A stretch of DNA of 24,155 nt from Candidatus Eiseniibacteriota bacterium (GCA_023132135.1 JAGLYR010000108.1:1-24155); one strand, 5' to 3'; positions 1 to 9,708 are shown, counted from the stretch's first letter. The notes: generated by a model from the sequence alone, not told the origin. Translations and numbers: made by a program.

Positions 1-1
1 G

Positions 2-3000
2 CAGCAGGAACTGCGCAATCACCTCCGCGCACGGGCTCGCCAGCTTGGCGACCGTCAGGACTCGCGCAGCCGGCTATCCATCGATCACATCGTCAACGAG
101 TGTGCCTACGAGAACTGGCACCGGATGCTCTTTGCCCGGTTCCTAGCCGAGAACCACCTGCTCATCGAACCGGAGATGGGGGTGGCCATTAGCCTGGCGG
201 AGGCAGAGGAACTGGCCAAGGAAGAGGGATCAGACTTGTGGGTATTTGCCTCTCGCTGCGCCCAGCGGATGTTGCCGCAGATCTTCCGGCCAGATGATCC
301 TCTGCTTCAGGTGTCCTTCGCTACCGAGCACATGCTCAAGCTCGAAGGGCTGCTCGCGTCGCTACAGTCGTCAGTCTTCACCGCCTCCGATGCTCTGGGG
401 TGGGTCTACCAGTTCTGGCAGAGCAAGAAGAAGGACGAGGTTAACCGCTCGGAGGTCAAGATCGGCGCCGACGAACTACCGGCTGTGACACAGCTCTTTA
501 CCGAGCCATACATGGTGGAGTTCCTCATCCACAATACCCTCGGCGCGTGGTGGGCAGGCAAGAATCTTAACGCAGAGGACGCGGAGAACGCAGAGACGGA
601 AGAAGAGTTGAGGAAGAAACTGGCTCTTCCCGGCATCAACTGGGAATACCTTCGCCTTGTCCGCGAGGAAAATGGGGACTGGCTCAAGCGCAGGGCGAAG
701 CCCGAAGACGTGCCTGTCCCCGATTTTCCGACCCATGACGATCAGGCCCCAGCGACCGAGCATTTGGGACCGTGGCGCCCCGCCGCCGGGACCTTCGACG
801 GCTGGCCCAAAGCCGCCAAGGATATCAAGGTCCTTGACCCATGCTGTGGATCCGGCCATTTCTTGGTCGCGGCGCTGCACCACCTCGTGCCAATCCGCAT
901 GGCAGAGGAAGGCCTGTCGGCACGCGAGGCTATCGACGCAGTCCTCCGCGATAATATCCACGGCCTCGAGATCGACGAGCGTTGCTGTCAGATCGCCGCC
1001 TTCGCCCTGGCGTTCGCCGCATGGACCTATCCCAACCTCCCCTCGCCCTCTGGGAGAGGGGCCGGGGGTGAGGGAGTGTGTGCGCTCGGCTACCGGCCGC
1101 TGCCGGATCTGCACATCGCCTGCACCGGCATCGGGCCGCAGGCTACACAAGAACAGTGGCTCAACCTTGCCGAGCAGTCGGGTATGCCGACGGCCACAGA
1201 TGAGCGGACAAGGATCAAGAACGGCCTGCTCAACCTGCACCGGCTGTTCTCCCAGGCGCCCACACTGGGGTCGCTCATCAACCCTGCGGGACTTCGCGGG
1301 GATGTCTTCGCCGCCGACTACGTAACGATCCAGCCGTACCTGGCGGCGATCCTCAAGGCTGAGAAGGCCGACGACGAAATCCGCGAGCGCGTCATCGCCG
1401 CCGCCGGCATGGTCAAGGCCGCCGACCTGTTGGCCGGTAAGTACACGCTTGTCATCACGAATGTGCCGTATCTCGGGCGCGTGAAGCATGGCGAGGCACT
1501 CAAGGCATGGTTGGGGAGTCAGTATCCTCGCAGCAAGTCTGATTTGGCGGCGTGCTTTGTGGAACGTTGCCTCGGCTTTTGCGCTGCAAGTGGCACCACT
1601 GCGGCGCTCACGCCACAGACGTGGTTCTACCAGGCAGCCTACAAGAAAGCGCGGGTGCATCTGCTTCTGCATCTGGCATGGCACTTCGTGGCAAGGTTGG
1701 GCGAAGGGGGGTTCAGCAGCCAGGCGGCCGCTGGCGCGTTCACCGCCATGATCGTACTGAGCAAAGGCGCTCCTCCTAACGACTGGTCGTTTGCTGGCCT
1801 TGACGCTTCCCAGGAACGCGATCCCGCCGGTAAGGGACGGGCGCTGTCCGATCGACATACCGAGCGGCTCCTGCAGAGCGAACAGATCAGGAACCCCGAC
1901 CACAAGGTAACACTTCGCGCCCACTCGTCATCTGTGCGACTGACCGAATACTGCTCCTGCTACCTAGGTCTGGGTACTGGCGATTATGCGCACTACGGGC
2001 GGGTGTTTTGGGAATTCCAAGACTGCTCTGAAGATTGGGCACTGCATCAAAGCACGGTTGAGAAGCCATGCCTGTACGGTGGTCGTTGTAACGTAGTGGC
2101 TTGGGATCCCACCATCAACCGTGTCCGAGGTATGTCACCGACTGAGCGAGAGCAGATCCATAACCAAGACCAGACCGGCCAACAAGCATGGGGCAAGCCG
2201 GGCGTTGCCGTCGGGCTTATGCGCGAACTTAAGCCGACTCTCTACACGGGAGAGAAGTTCGAGAAGATGCTTGGCGTGCTGTTGCCCAGAGACCCCACTA
2301 TCATCCCTGCCCTCTGGGCCTATGTGAGCAGTCAGGACTTTGGCAAGTCCGTTCGGGAATTGGACAACGGCATCGTTGTTGCCAACGCGACCTTGGCGAA
2401 AGTTCCCTTCGATCTCGCCCACTGGCAGGAGGTCGCCGCAGAGAAGTACCCCGACGACTTGCCCGAGCCGGAGAGCGACGACCCGACGCAGTGGCTCTTT
2501 CACGGTCGGCCTGAGGAATCAACAGCGCCGCTTCAGGTTGCCGTGGCGCGGCTGCTGGGTTACGGCTGGCCGGCGGAACTCGATGAGGAAATGCGCCTCA
2601 GCCAGCGGGCACGCGAGCTGGTCAAGCAGTGTGGCGAGCTGCTCAAGTTTGCCGACAGCGATGGCATCGTCTGCATTCCGTCGGTGCGCGGCGAGGAACC
2701 CGCTGCCGGTCGCCTGCTTGGCTTACTCACTGCATGTGACGTTGAGATGGGGGGCGATCCGGAAGACTGGCTCCGGAATGACTTCTCCGAGGAACACTGC
2801 AAGCTCTTCCACAACCGGCCATTCATTTGGCACATCTGGGACGGCCGGAAGCGGGACGGCTTCCATGCTCTGGTCAACTACCACAAGCTTTGCGAAGGTG
2901 GTGGCAAGGGACGGAAATTGCTCGAATCACTCACGTACTCCTACCTGGGTTGGTGGATCAACCGACAGAAGGACGAAGTGAAGCGGGGAGAGGGTGGCGC

Positions 3001-3463
3001 GGAAGACCGTCTGGCCGCCGCGATGGAACTCCAGAAGCGATTGATAGCTATCTTGGCCGGGGAACCGCCTTTTGACATCTTTGTTCGCTGGAAGCCGCTA
3101 AGTGAGCAAGCCATCGGTTGGGAGCCTGACAGCAACGATGGAGTGCGGATGAACATCCGACCGTTCCTGTCCTCCGACCTGCCGAAAGGAGTATGCTCGG
3201 GCGCCCGGAAAGGCGCTGGCATTCTGCGACATAAACCAAACATCAAGTGGACCAAGGACCGCGGCAAGGAGCCAGAGAGACCCAAGGCCGAGTACCCGTG
3301 GTTCTGGGGCTGGGACGAGAAGACCGAGGATTTCATGGGTACCGGCAAGAAGCCAGACGGTAATCGCTGGAACGGCCTGCACTACACCAACAAGGTCAAG
3401 CAGAAGGCTAGGGAAAGACCCACCACGGAAGGCGCGGAGAGCCGGAGAGGAGAAACACAATGA
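2..3463 (+). CDS. pglX: PglX, BREX-1 type adenine-specific DNA methyltransferase (5' end outside window)
   Basis: The frame is open from base 2, and the residues before the first ATG at 125 (SIDHIVNECAYENWHRMLFA, from about 83) match PglX-type N-termini, so the true start lies left of the window. At least 1153 residues are visible. Counting from the ATG at 125, SAM-binding motif I is DPCCGSG at 238-244 and catalytic motif IV is TNVPYLG, with N446-V-P-Y449 in place of the usual NPPY. The C-terminus (PWFWGWDEKTEDFMG, then GNRWNGLHY) is typical of the family. PglX methylates host DNA at N6-adenine as the self-marking arm of BREX. The stop overlaps the next start (ATGA), so translation is probably coupled. 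Two dispersed repeats lie inside the reading frame (567-600, 1036-1076) without breaking it. BREX membership also rests on pglZ and brxL downstream; a related Eco57I-type methylase is the alternative. Confidence 0.9.
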   Translation, partial: QQELRNHLRARARQLGDRQDSRSRLSIDHIVNECAYENWHRMLFARFLAENHLLIEPEMGVAISLAEAEELAKEEGSDLWVFASRCAQRMLPQIFRPDDPLLQVSFATEHMLKLEGLLASLQSSVFTASDALGWVYQFWQSKKKDEVNRSEVKIGADELPAVTQLFTEPYMVEFLIHNTLGAWWAGKNLNAEDAENAETEEELRKKLALPGINWEYLRLVREENGDWLKRRAKPEDVPVPDFPTHDDQAPATEHLGPWRPAAGTFDGWPKAAKDIKVLDPCCGSGHFLVAALHHLVPIRMAEEGLSAREAIDAVLRDNIHGLEIDERCCQIAAFALAFAAWTYPNLPSPSGRGAGGEGVCALGYRPLPDLHIACTGIGPQATQEQWLNLAEQSGMPTATDERTRIKNGLLNLHRLFSQAPTLGSLINPAGLRGDVFAADYVTIQPYLAAILKAEKADDEIRERVIAAAGMVKAADLLAGKYTLVITNVPYLGRVKHGEALKAWLGSQYPRSKSDLAACFVERCLGFCAASGTTAALTPQTWFYQAAYKKARVHLLLHLAWHFVARLGEGGFSSQAAAGAFTAMIVLSKGAPPNDWSFAGLDASQERDPAGKGRALSDRHTERLLQSEQIRNPDHKVTLRAHSSSVRLTEYCSCYLGLGTGDYAHYGRVFWEFQDCSEDWALHQSTVEKPCLYGGRCNVVAWDPTINRVRGMSPTEREQIHNQDQTGQQAWGKPGVAVGLMRELKPTLYTGEKFEKMLGVLLPRDPTIIPALWAYVSSQDFGKSVRELDNGIVVANATLAKVPFDLAHWQEVAAEKYPDDLPEPESDDPTQWLFHGRPEESTAPLQVAVARLLGYGWPAELDEEMRLSQRARELVKQCGELLKFADSDGIVCIPSVRGEEPAAGRLLGLLTACDVEMGGDPEDWLRNDFSEEHCKLFHNRPFIWHIWDGRKRDGFHALVNYHKLCEGGGKGRKLLESLTYSYLGWWINRQKDEVKRGEGGAEDRLAAAMELQKRLIAILAGEPPFDIFVRWKPLSEQAIGWEPDSNDGVRMNIRPFLSSDLPKGVCSGARKGAGILRHKPNIKWTKDRGKEPERPKAEYPWFWGWDEKTEDFMGTGKKPDGNRWNGLHYTNKVKQKARERPTTEGAESRRGETQ
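567..600 (+). repeat. 9-bp tandem repeat inside pglX
   Basis: Three 9-bp units (ACGCAGAGG, ACGCGGAGA, ACGCAGAGA) at 570-596 encode the acidic run NAEDAENAETEEE. Arrays of this kind are, from memory, scattered between genes in many environmental genomes. Here the array sits in frame in a coding region and is probably an inserted, tolerated surface loop. Confidence 0.6.
1036..1076 (+). repeat. GC-rich palindromic dispersed repeat inside pglX
   Basis: The block includes a perfect hairpin, CCCTCT (1046-1051), loop GGG, AGAGGG (1055-1060), then GGGGGTGAGGGAG. It encodes the peptide LPSPSGRGAGGEG, which I recognise as a common translation of a widespread bacterial dispersed repeat. It falls between AFAAWTYPN and LGYRPLPDL, residues that look like normal methyltransferase sequence, so it reads as an in-frame insertion. 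Confidence 0.6.
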
Positions 3464-6105
3464 GCGCCGTCAGGTACGCACGGTTCTGGAAATGTGCACT
3501 GCAGCTCAATCCCTGGGACTATTTTGCAAAGTACCGTAACAAAAACCATGAACTGGATGAAGCCGCTTACAATGCAGAAGTGCTGCAGATCTGCCAGGCG
3601 GAAGACATACGTGTGGTAGGCATCGCTGACCACGGAAGCGTGGATACGCTGGACGCGCTTCGGCAGGTCTTGGAGGGTGGCGGCATCACGGTGTTTCCAG
3701 GATTTGAGATTGCCTCTTCTGAGAAGGCGCATTTCGTCTGCCTGTTTCCAGAAGGCACCTCAGTCCAGCAACTTGAACGGTATTTGGGGAGCCTGAAGCT
3801 TCTGGATCCTAAGGATGGCGTGCGGCCGTCATCGCTAAGCGCGGAGCAACTCTTGGAGGAGGTCGATAAGCTGGGAGGCATAGCCTACGCCGCACACTGC
3901 ACGGATGACAGCGGCGTGTTGCAGCGCAAACTGAACCATGTCTGGCAGAATCCTCTCCTTCAGGCCGCTCAGATCCCAGGCGCCCTCAATGAGCTGAAGG
4001 ACGACAACGGAATTGCCTACCGTCAGATTCTCCTCAATAAGGATCCCAATTACCGCCGTGATCGCGCGATCGGCGTCATCAATGCACGGGATGTCGCTGA
4101 GCCGAAGGATCTTCGTGCGCCGCAGACATGCTGCCTTGTGCGCATGACCCAGCCGGGCTTCGACGCCTTCAAGCAAGCGCTCCTTGACCCCGAATCCCGT
4201 GTACGACTGTTGAGTGATCGGGAAGAGCGATTCTTCTCTCGGCTGGAGCGAGTCCGGTTTACCGGGGGCTATCTACCGGGTGTGGATATCCGGTGGTCGG
4301 GGCATCTGGACACGATCATTGGCGGGCGTGGCACAGGGAAAACGACCCTGCTGGAGTGCATTCGCTATGCGCTGGAGCAAGAGCCCATCAGTGAACGAGC
4401 CAAGCGGACACACCGAGAGATCGTGAAACACAACCTCGGGGCCGGGCGCGTGAAACTCGACATCCGTTCCTTCACCATGCAAGGGCGTAAATTCACCATC
4501 TCCCGTCGCTATGGCGAGGCCGCGATTGTCCAGGACGAATCTGGGAACACCTCAACATTCAGGCCGGCGGACCTGCTTCCGCGATTGGAGATCTTCGGAC
4601 AAAACGAAATATTCGAGATTGCTCAGGACAATGGCGGACTGACGCGCCTTCTGCGGCGCTTCATCTCCGGCGGCGAAAAAGCGGAGCACCGGCGGGCCGA
4701 GATACGGGAGAAGCTACGGGCCAATGCGAAGCGCCTCATGGATGCTGGGGCCAAGCTTGCCGAAATCGAAGACCAGGTCGCGCGGCTGCCAAAGCTGGAG
4801 GAGCAGGCCAAGCAGTTCCAAGACATTGGTCTTGGCAAGAAGCTTGGCATTGTTCCGAAGCTGGAGAAGGAGAAGCAGCTCGCATCACGCGTGGGGGACG
4901 AACAATGCAATGTGGAGGAGGCGCTAACCGTCCTGCAAGATGCCTTGCCCGACACGGCTTTTCTCGGCGATGAAGCCGTCAAGGACCTGCCGCATGCTGA
5001 CGAACTCATAGGAATCCGGGAGTACCTGACTACGCTGCGCACCGACCTGGAGAGCTTGATTTCCAATGCCAGGCAAAGGCTGGATTCTACCAATACTGCG
5101 GTCAACGAGAGGCTGGCTGTTCTGAGGAAGGCAATTGCCGATGCTGAAGCGGCCCTAGAGAAAGAGTTCGCCAAGATTCCCGCGTTTGAGGGTCGCTCTG
5201 GTAGAGAAATCGGCTCCGCGTACCACCAAGTGCTCAAGGATATCGAACAGATTCGTCCCTTGAAGTCCGGTCGTGACACGCGGCAAGCGCTGGTCGATGA
5301 GCTGCGCAAGGAGCGGGAGAACCTTCTGGCAGACCTCTCGGAGGCAGTCGCCGATATGGCCGCGGAGATCGACGTTGAGTTAAAGTCGCTGCGCAGGAAG
5401 TTGGCGGGCAAGCTCAAGCCGTACGTCGATCACGCTGCAAATCGCAGGGTACTGAAGGGCTTTCTGTTGGAATGCAGTTTGGAGGGCGTGGGTGAGGCGA
5501 GGTTACGATGGCTTGATGAGGCGGAGGATTTCTCACCGGTCAAACTCGCCCAGACGATCCGACAGGGATCGGACGCGCTCAAGAACGCCGGTTGGGGGAT
5601 CACTCCCGGTGTTGCAGATGCGCTGACGAAACTACCGGAGTCGAAGTTGCTGGAACTCGAAGCCATGGAGTTGCCGGACATCATCCGGTTGGAGCTAAAC
5701 GTTGCACATGGCGACAGGGACAACTACCGCTCGATCAGTAAGCTCTCGACCGGTCAACAATGCACGGCTGTGCTGCATTTGCTGCTCCTCGATAACCGAG
5801 ACCCCCTGATTGTCGACCAGCCGGAAGACAATCTGGATAACGCATTCATTGCGGAACGCATCGTCAGTGAACTGCGCACCGCAAAGGTCGGTCGGCAGTT
5901 TATCTTCGCGACACACAACGCGAACATCCCGGTGTTCGGCGATGCAGAGTGGATTGGTGTATTGAAGGCGGGCGAACATCAAGCCAGCATGCCCGAGGAC
6001 TTGCAGGGGGCAGTCGACGTTCCTGAAATCCGAGAGCAGGCCGCCTTCATCCTGGAGGGAGGGCGCGAGGCGTTCATTCAGCGCAAAGAGAAATATGGCT
6101 TCTGA
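3460..6105 (+). CDS. TrlF-like protein: PHP domain plus SMC/ABC-type ATPase (BREX accessory)
   Basis: 881 residues. The N-terminal ~250 residues resemble a PHP phosphoesterase: ADHGSVD at 56-62, then FPGFEIAS at 79-86, H91 and AAH at 144-146. The first PHP metal motif (normally H-x-H) is absent, reading KCALQLNPWDY. An SMC/RecN-like ATPase follows: Walker A GGRGTGKTT at 288-296, a Q-loop-like FGQNEIFEI near 377, a long charged coiled-coil stretch (about 400-650), signature STGQQ near 762, Walker B LIVDQPEDNLDN near 784 and an H-loop ATHNAN near 819. The start overlaps the pglX stop by 4 nt; 15 nt with GGAGGTGG separate the stop from the next gene. The family is found with defence systems (established, from memory). 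The specific job in BREX is unknown; nucleic-acid sensing or processing coupled to ATP is inference. Confidence 0.82.
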   Translation: MSAVRYARFWKCALQLNPWDYFAKYRNKNHELDEAAYNAEVLQICQAEDIRVVGIADHGSVDTLDALRQVLEGGGITVFPGFEIASSEKAHFVCLFPEGTSVQQLERYLGSLKLLDPKDGVRPSSLSAEQLLEEVDKLGGIAYAAHCTDDSGVLQRKLNHVWQNPLLQAAQIPGALNELKDDNGIAYRQILLNKDPNYRRDRAIGVINARDVAEPKDLRAPQTCCLVRMTQPGFDAFKQALLDPESRVRLLSDREERFFSRLERVRFTGGYLPGVDIRWSGHLDTIIGGRGTGKTTLLECIRYALEQEPISERAKRTHREIVKHNLGAGRVKLDIRSFTMQGRKFTISRRYGEAAIVQDESGNTSTFRPADLLPRLEIFGQNEIFEIAQDNGGLTRLLRRFISGGEKAEHRRAEIREKLRANAKRLMDAGAKLAEIEDQVARLPKLEEQAKQFQDIGLGKKLGIVPKLEKEKQLASRVGDEQCNVEEALTVLQDALPDTAFLGDEAVKDLPHADELIGIREYLTTLRTDLESLISNARQRLDSTNTAVNERLAVLRKAIADAEAALEKEFAKIPAFEGRSGREIGSAYHQVLKDIEQIRPLKSGRDTRQALVDELRKERENLLADLSEAVADMAAEIDVELKSLRRKLAGKLKPYVDHAANRRVLKGFLLECSLEGVGEARLRWLDEAEDFSPVKLAQTIRQGSDALKNAGWGITPGVADALTKLPESKLLELEAMELPDIIRLELNVAHGDRDNYRSISKLSTGQQCTAVLHLLLLDNRDPLIVDQPEDNLDNAFIAERIVSELRTAKVGRQFIFATHNANIPVFGDAEWIGVLKAGEHQASMPEDLQGAVDVPEIREQAAFILEGGREAFIQRKEKYGF

Positions 6106-6120
6106 GAACGGAGGTGGCAG

Positions 6121-7362
6121 ATGCTCAAAGCCGAGCTCCTGGAGATCATTGCATCGGGCGAAAGCTCAGGCGTTGAGTTCAAGCGTGACGACGTGCGCCC
6201 CGAACAGATCGGGAAAGAGATCGTTGCCATGACCAACCTGAAGGGCGGGCGACTTTTACTTGGCGTAGAGGACGACGGGACGATCAGCGGGATTCAGCGA
6301 GCGGACACGGAGGAATGGGTGATGAACATCTTCGCCTCCAAGATCCACCCCATGCTCCTGCCCTTCTACGAAGAGGTGGCCATGGATGGTGGAAAACGCG
6401 TAGCGGCGGTCACCTTTACTGAAGGACCCAGCAAACCCTACGTCCTCAGACATGAGGGGCGCGAAGAGATATACATCCGAGTGGGTACCACTTCACGCCT
6501 GGCAACCCGAGAACAGCAGGCTCGCCTTCATGAAATGGGCGGCATGCTGCACGCCGAGTTGCTCCCGGTCTCTGGCGCCGGACTGGATGCTCTCGACCGA
6601 CAACGTCTATCCGATTTCCTGGATCACATCACGCGCGACGCCGCCATGCCACAATCAGAAGCCGAGTGGTACGGCCGTCTGTCCGCCCTCGGCTTCATGA
6701 CCGACGGTCCGGGAGGAGTACCCGTTTGTACGATTGCGGGAATTCTGCTCTTCGGTCAGGCCCCACGCCGGTTTCTGCGTCACGCCGGCATTCGACTGAT
6801 GATCTTCGAGGGGAAAGAGAAGACGTATGACGCACGCTATGACCGAGTCCTTGACAGTCCGATCCTTTCCTTGTGGACCAAGTCCGGCGACAGCGGGCGT
6901 GTTCGCTCGGGTGATGGACTTCTCGACAAAGCCGACGCGATCCTGAAGCCCTATATCACCGACGAGAGCGATGAAATCGGCGAGGGCTTTCGCAGAGATG
7001 CGGCGCCACGTTTCTCTCGTGAAGTCATCCGAGAAATTCTGCTGAATGCGGTCGCCCACCGCGACTGGACACGATTCACCGACATTGAGCTTGTTGTCTA
7101 TGCCGACAGGTTGGAGGTGACCAGCCCTGGGCCACTGCCCAATACAATGACGATTGAAAAGATGATAGCGGGGCAGCGTTCGCCGAGGAACCTTCTCCTT
7201 GTCGATGTCCTCCGAGATTATGACTACGTCGATGCGCGGGGGATCGGTATCCGTAACAAGGTGATCCCGCGCGTACGTAAAATGACCGGTCGCGACCCAA
7301 TCTTCGAGGAGACGGACGACTACCTGAAGACCACCGTGCCCGCAGCCGGAGCCACCATATGA
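6121..7362 (+). CDS. AlbA_2/Schlafen-type putative DNA-binding, ATP-binding protein
   Basis: 413 residues. The N-terminal AlbA_2 (SLFN) domain covers about 8-130: ESSGVEFKRDD, then IGKEIVAMTNLKGGRLLLGVEDDG, then IYIRVGTTSRLA. The C-terminal third resembles the HATPase_c_4 module of RecG-like transcriptional-regulator proteins: EVIREILLNAVAHRDW near 301-316, then LEVTSPGPLPN and RGIGIRNKVIPRV. These proteins are commonly labelled ATP-binding or putative DNA-binding, without a proven reaction. GGAGGTGGCAG precedes the ATG. The 3' end overlaps pglZ by ATGA, so it is translated as part of the BREX operon. Regulation of the operon or nucleic-acid sensing are both possible roles and neither is shown by the sequence. 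Confidence 0.82.
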   Translation: MLKAELLEIIASGESSGVEFKRDDVRPEQIGKEIVAMTNLKGGRLLLGVEDDGTISGIQRADTEEWVMNIFASKIHPMLLPFYEEVAMDGGKRVAAVTFTEGPSKPYVLRHEGREEIYIRVGTTSRLATREQQARLHEMGGMLHAELLPVSGAGLDALDRQRLSDFLDHITRDAAMPQSEAEWYGRLSALGFMTDGPGGVPVCTIAGILLFGQAPRRFLRHAGIRLMIFEGKEKTYDARYDRVLDSPILSLWTKSGDSGRVRSGDGLLDKADAILKPYITDESDEIGEGFRRDAAPRFSREVIREILLNAVAHRDWTRFTDIELVVYADRLEVTSPGPLPNTMTIEKMIAGQRSPRNLLLVDVLRDYDYVDARGIGIRNKVIPRVRKMTGRDPIFEETDDYLKTTVPAAGATI

Positions 7363-9707
7363 ACGACGCAACGACCCTCCTTGAGGCGGTCCGCGCCTCG
7401 CTTGCCCACGCCGCGCGACACAACCCCGGCGATGTAGTAGCGCCAGCGGCGATTCTGTGGGCAGACGCGGATGGCCAATGGCGACCCGTTGTAGAGCAGC
7501 TGCGGGCACTGATGCCTGAGCTTCTGACGCTCGGAGAGTACGATACCGAGACCCGAACTGGGCCGGCGATCTGGCTGCGGTGTGTGGTCGAGCCCGAGGT
7601 GCGGGCTAAGACGTTCCCCGATCTCGCTTGGCCAGAAGACGCCGTGCCGGTGATCTACATGCCGGGCGTGAGCCGCCAGACACTCCGAGCGGTCGAAGAA
7701 TGCCCGGGTGCGCTCAAGCCGCTAGTCGAGCTCCAGTATCGCGGGACTGTCTGGACACAGAAGAACGGGAAAGACTGGACCGTGCGGGCGTTCCTGGTGA
7801 GCGACGACGGTGGGCTGGGTCTGGATGTTGCCGAAGATCGGGTGACATTGGAATCCATGCTCGGATCGCTGTCAGAACTGGCGGTGACCCCGATTGCGTT
7901 CCTCACCGGCAAGCGTTTGGAAGCAGAAGAATTCGACAACCTCGTGATCGGAGACACACCGCGGGATCTTCTGAAATGGCTGAGTGATCCTCCGGGCTCG
8001 CGCGAACAATGGAATGAAGCGAAGTGGTCAGCTTTTCGGAATCGGTGCCGGGAGGAGTACAGTTTCGATCCAGAGACCGACGGCGAGCTCGTGGGCGCGG
8101 AGAATCTGGGCCAGCGGAAGGATACCTGGTCCGTTGTCTGGCAACGTTTCGCTGAGTCACCGGCGCTATATCCTGGAATTCCGGACCTGCTGCGGCGGGC
8201 CAAGCCGATTAGCCAGCTGACGTTCGACAAAGAGCCATGGCCGGACGAAAGCGAGTCGATGGAGAGCGAGCTGCGCGAGGCGTTGGTCGAAGTCGGTTCA
8301 ATGACGCCGGAGGAGGCGCGGCAACGCTTGGGACAGCTGGAGGTCGAGCATGGAATGCGCCGGGGATGGGTCTGGGCGCGGCTGGGTATGTGTTCCCTGG
8401 CCAATGCAATGGAACACCTTTCGGTCCTGGCTGAGCGTACAGCTGCGACGTTGGGTGGGGAATCTGCGGACGCAATGGCTAGACTGTATGGCGAGAGTGG
8501 TTATCTGGTGGACAACGCCGTCTTGCGTGCTCTCGAGTGCGTGAAATTGGCACAGGACACGGCCGCGGTACATGCAGCAGTCCGTTGCGTCTACCTTCCG
8601 TGGCTGGAAAACACCACCACGCACTTCCAGGAGTGCTTGGCGAAGCAACGGTTGCCGGTGGCAACTGAACAGGAGAGCTTCCAGATCGAGCCGGGCGAGT
8701 GCGTTCTCTTTGTAGACGCTCTGCGTTTCGATGTGGCCCAACGCTTTGCGGCGATGGCTGGTGAGCGGCAGATCGAGGTTTCATCCGGCCGGCGTTGGGC
8801 GGCTCTACCAACGGTTACAGCTACAGCAAAGCCAGCGTCTTCACCGGTTGCTGCAAGACTGCGCGGCGAACGACCGGAGGGAGACTTTTGTCCGGGATTG
8901 AGCGACACCGGAGAGAGGTTAACCACGGACAGGCTTCGCAAACTACTTGCGGCCGAGGGTTTTCAGGTCTTCGACGCGGCGGAGACAGGTGATCCGCAGA
9001 GCACGGACGCGCGCGGCTGGACCGAGTACGGCGAGTTTGACAAGCTGGGTCATGCTCTCCAAGCGAAGCTGGTGGCTCGGATCGACGATCAGTTGGCCCT
9101 CCTGCTAGAGAGAGTAGAGGGGCTGCTGAAAGCGGGCTGGAAGCGGGTACGAGTAGTCACTGACCATGGCTGGCTGCTTTTGCCGGGCGGTCTGCCGAAG
9201 GCTGACTTGCCGAAGTATCTTGCCGAGAGTCGCTGGTCGCGGTGTGCGTCTATCAAGGACAGCTCCCACGTTCAAGTGCCGGTGGCCGGTTGGTACTGGA
9301 ATCCGAAGGAACGGTTTGCCTACGCGCCAGGTGTGTGCTGCTTCGTGAAGGGTCGGGACTATGCCCACGGAGGCGTGAGTCTGCAGGAGTGCGTCATTCC
9401 TGTCTTGGCCCTAGCCTCGACTGCGCCAGCGCGCGTACCCTCGACAGTAAGTGAGGTTCTCTGGGTGGGTCTGCGTTGTCGGGTGACCGTGCAACCGGCG
9501 AGCGAGGGACTACAGGCCGACCTGCGGACTCAGCCAAACAACCCGAACTCGAGCATTGTGGAGCCAAAGACCCTGGATACACAGGGGAAAACAGCGTTGC
9601 TGGTCGCCGACGATTCCTACGAGGGAACGATGGCGAGCGTCGTGATCCTTGACAAGTCCGGGCGCGTGGTATGCAAGGAGGCCACGACAGTTGGAGGTGG
9701 AGAATAG
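7359..9707 (+). CDS. pglZ: PglZ, BREX-1 phosphatase-like protein, type B
   Basis: 782 residues. The N-terminus (HNPGDVVAPAAILWADADGQ) and the following TETRTGPAIWLRCVVEP fit the type B PglZ group. The alkaline-phosphatase-superfamily core is in the C-terminal half: CVLFVDALRFDVA at 448-460 (D453 and D458), VTDHGWLL with D602-H603, and HGGVSLQE at 670-677, all consistent with metal-binding segments. PglZ is essential for BREX and interacts with PglX in studied systems (established); its exact substrate is debated. The start is an ATGA overlap with the AlbA_2 gene, and the stop is one base before the brxL ATG. Confidence 0.92.
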   Translation: MNDATTLLEAVRASLAHAARHNPGDVVAPAAILWADADGQWRPVVEQLRALMPELLTLGEYDTETRTGPAIWLRCVVEPEVRAKTFPDLAWPEDAVPVIYMPGVSRQTLRAVEECPGALKPLVELQYRGTVWTQKNGKDWTVRAFLVSDDGGLGLDVAEDRVTLESMLGSLSELAVTPIAFLTGKRLEAEEFDNLVIGDTPRDLLKWLSDPPGSREQWNEAKWSAFRNRCREEYSFDPETDGELVGAENLGQRKDTWSVVWQRFAESPALYPGIPDLLRRAKPISQLTFDKEPWPDESESMESELREALVEVGSMTPEEARQRLGQLEVEHGMRRGWVWARLGMCSLANAMEHLSVLAERTAATLGGESADAMARLYGESGYLVDNAVLRALECVKLAQDTAAVHAAVRCVYLPWLENTTTHFQECLAKQRLPVATEQESFQIEPGECVLFVDALRFDVAQRFAAMAGERQIEVSSGRRWAALPTVTATAKPASSPVAARLRGERPEGDFCPGLSDTGERLTTDRLRKLLAAEGFQVFDAAETGDPQSTDARGWTEYGEFDKLGHALQAKLVARIDDQLALLLERVEGLLKAGWKRVRVVTDHGWLLLPGGLPKADLPKYLAESRWSRCASIKDSSHVQVPVAGWYWNPKERFAYAPGVCCFVKGRDYAHGGVSLQECVIPVLALASTAPARVPSTVSEVLWVGLRCRVTVQPASEGLQADLRTQPNNPNSSIVEPKTLDTQGKTALLVADDSYEGTMASVVILDKSGRVVCKEATTVGGGE

Positions 9708-9708
9708 C

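Noticed and set aside
476-1924. 482-residue open frame on the minus strand opposite pglX
   Set aside because: It mirrors the GC-rich codons of pglX, has no domain I recognise and includes antisense readings of both dispersed repeats (RLCVLRVLCVKI; LTPGPSPRGRG).
9649-9708. Earlier start for brxL adding 20 residues
   Set aside because: It overlaps pglZ, while ATG 9709 has GGAGGTGG upstream and gives the usual BrxL N-terminus.
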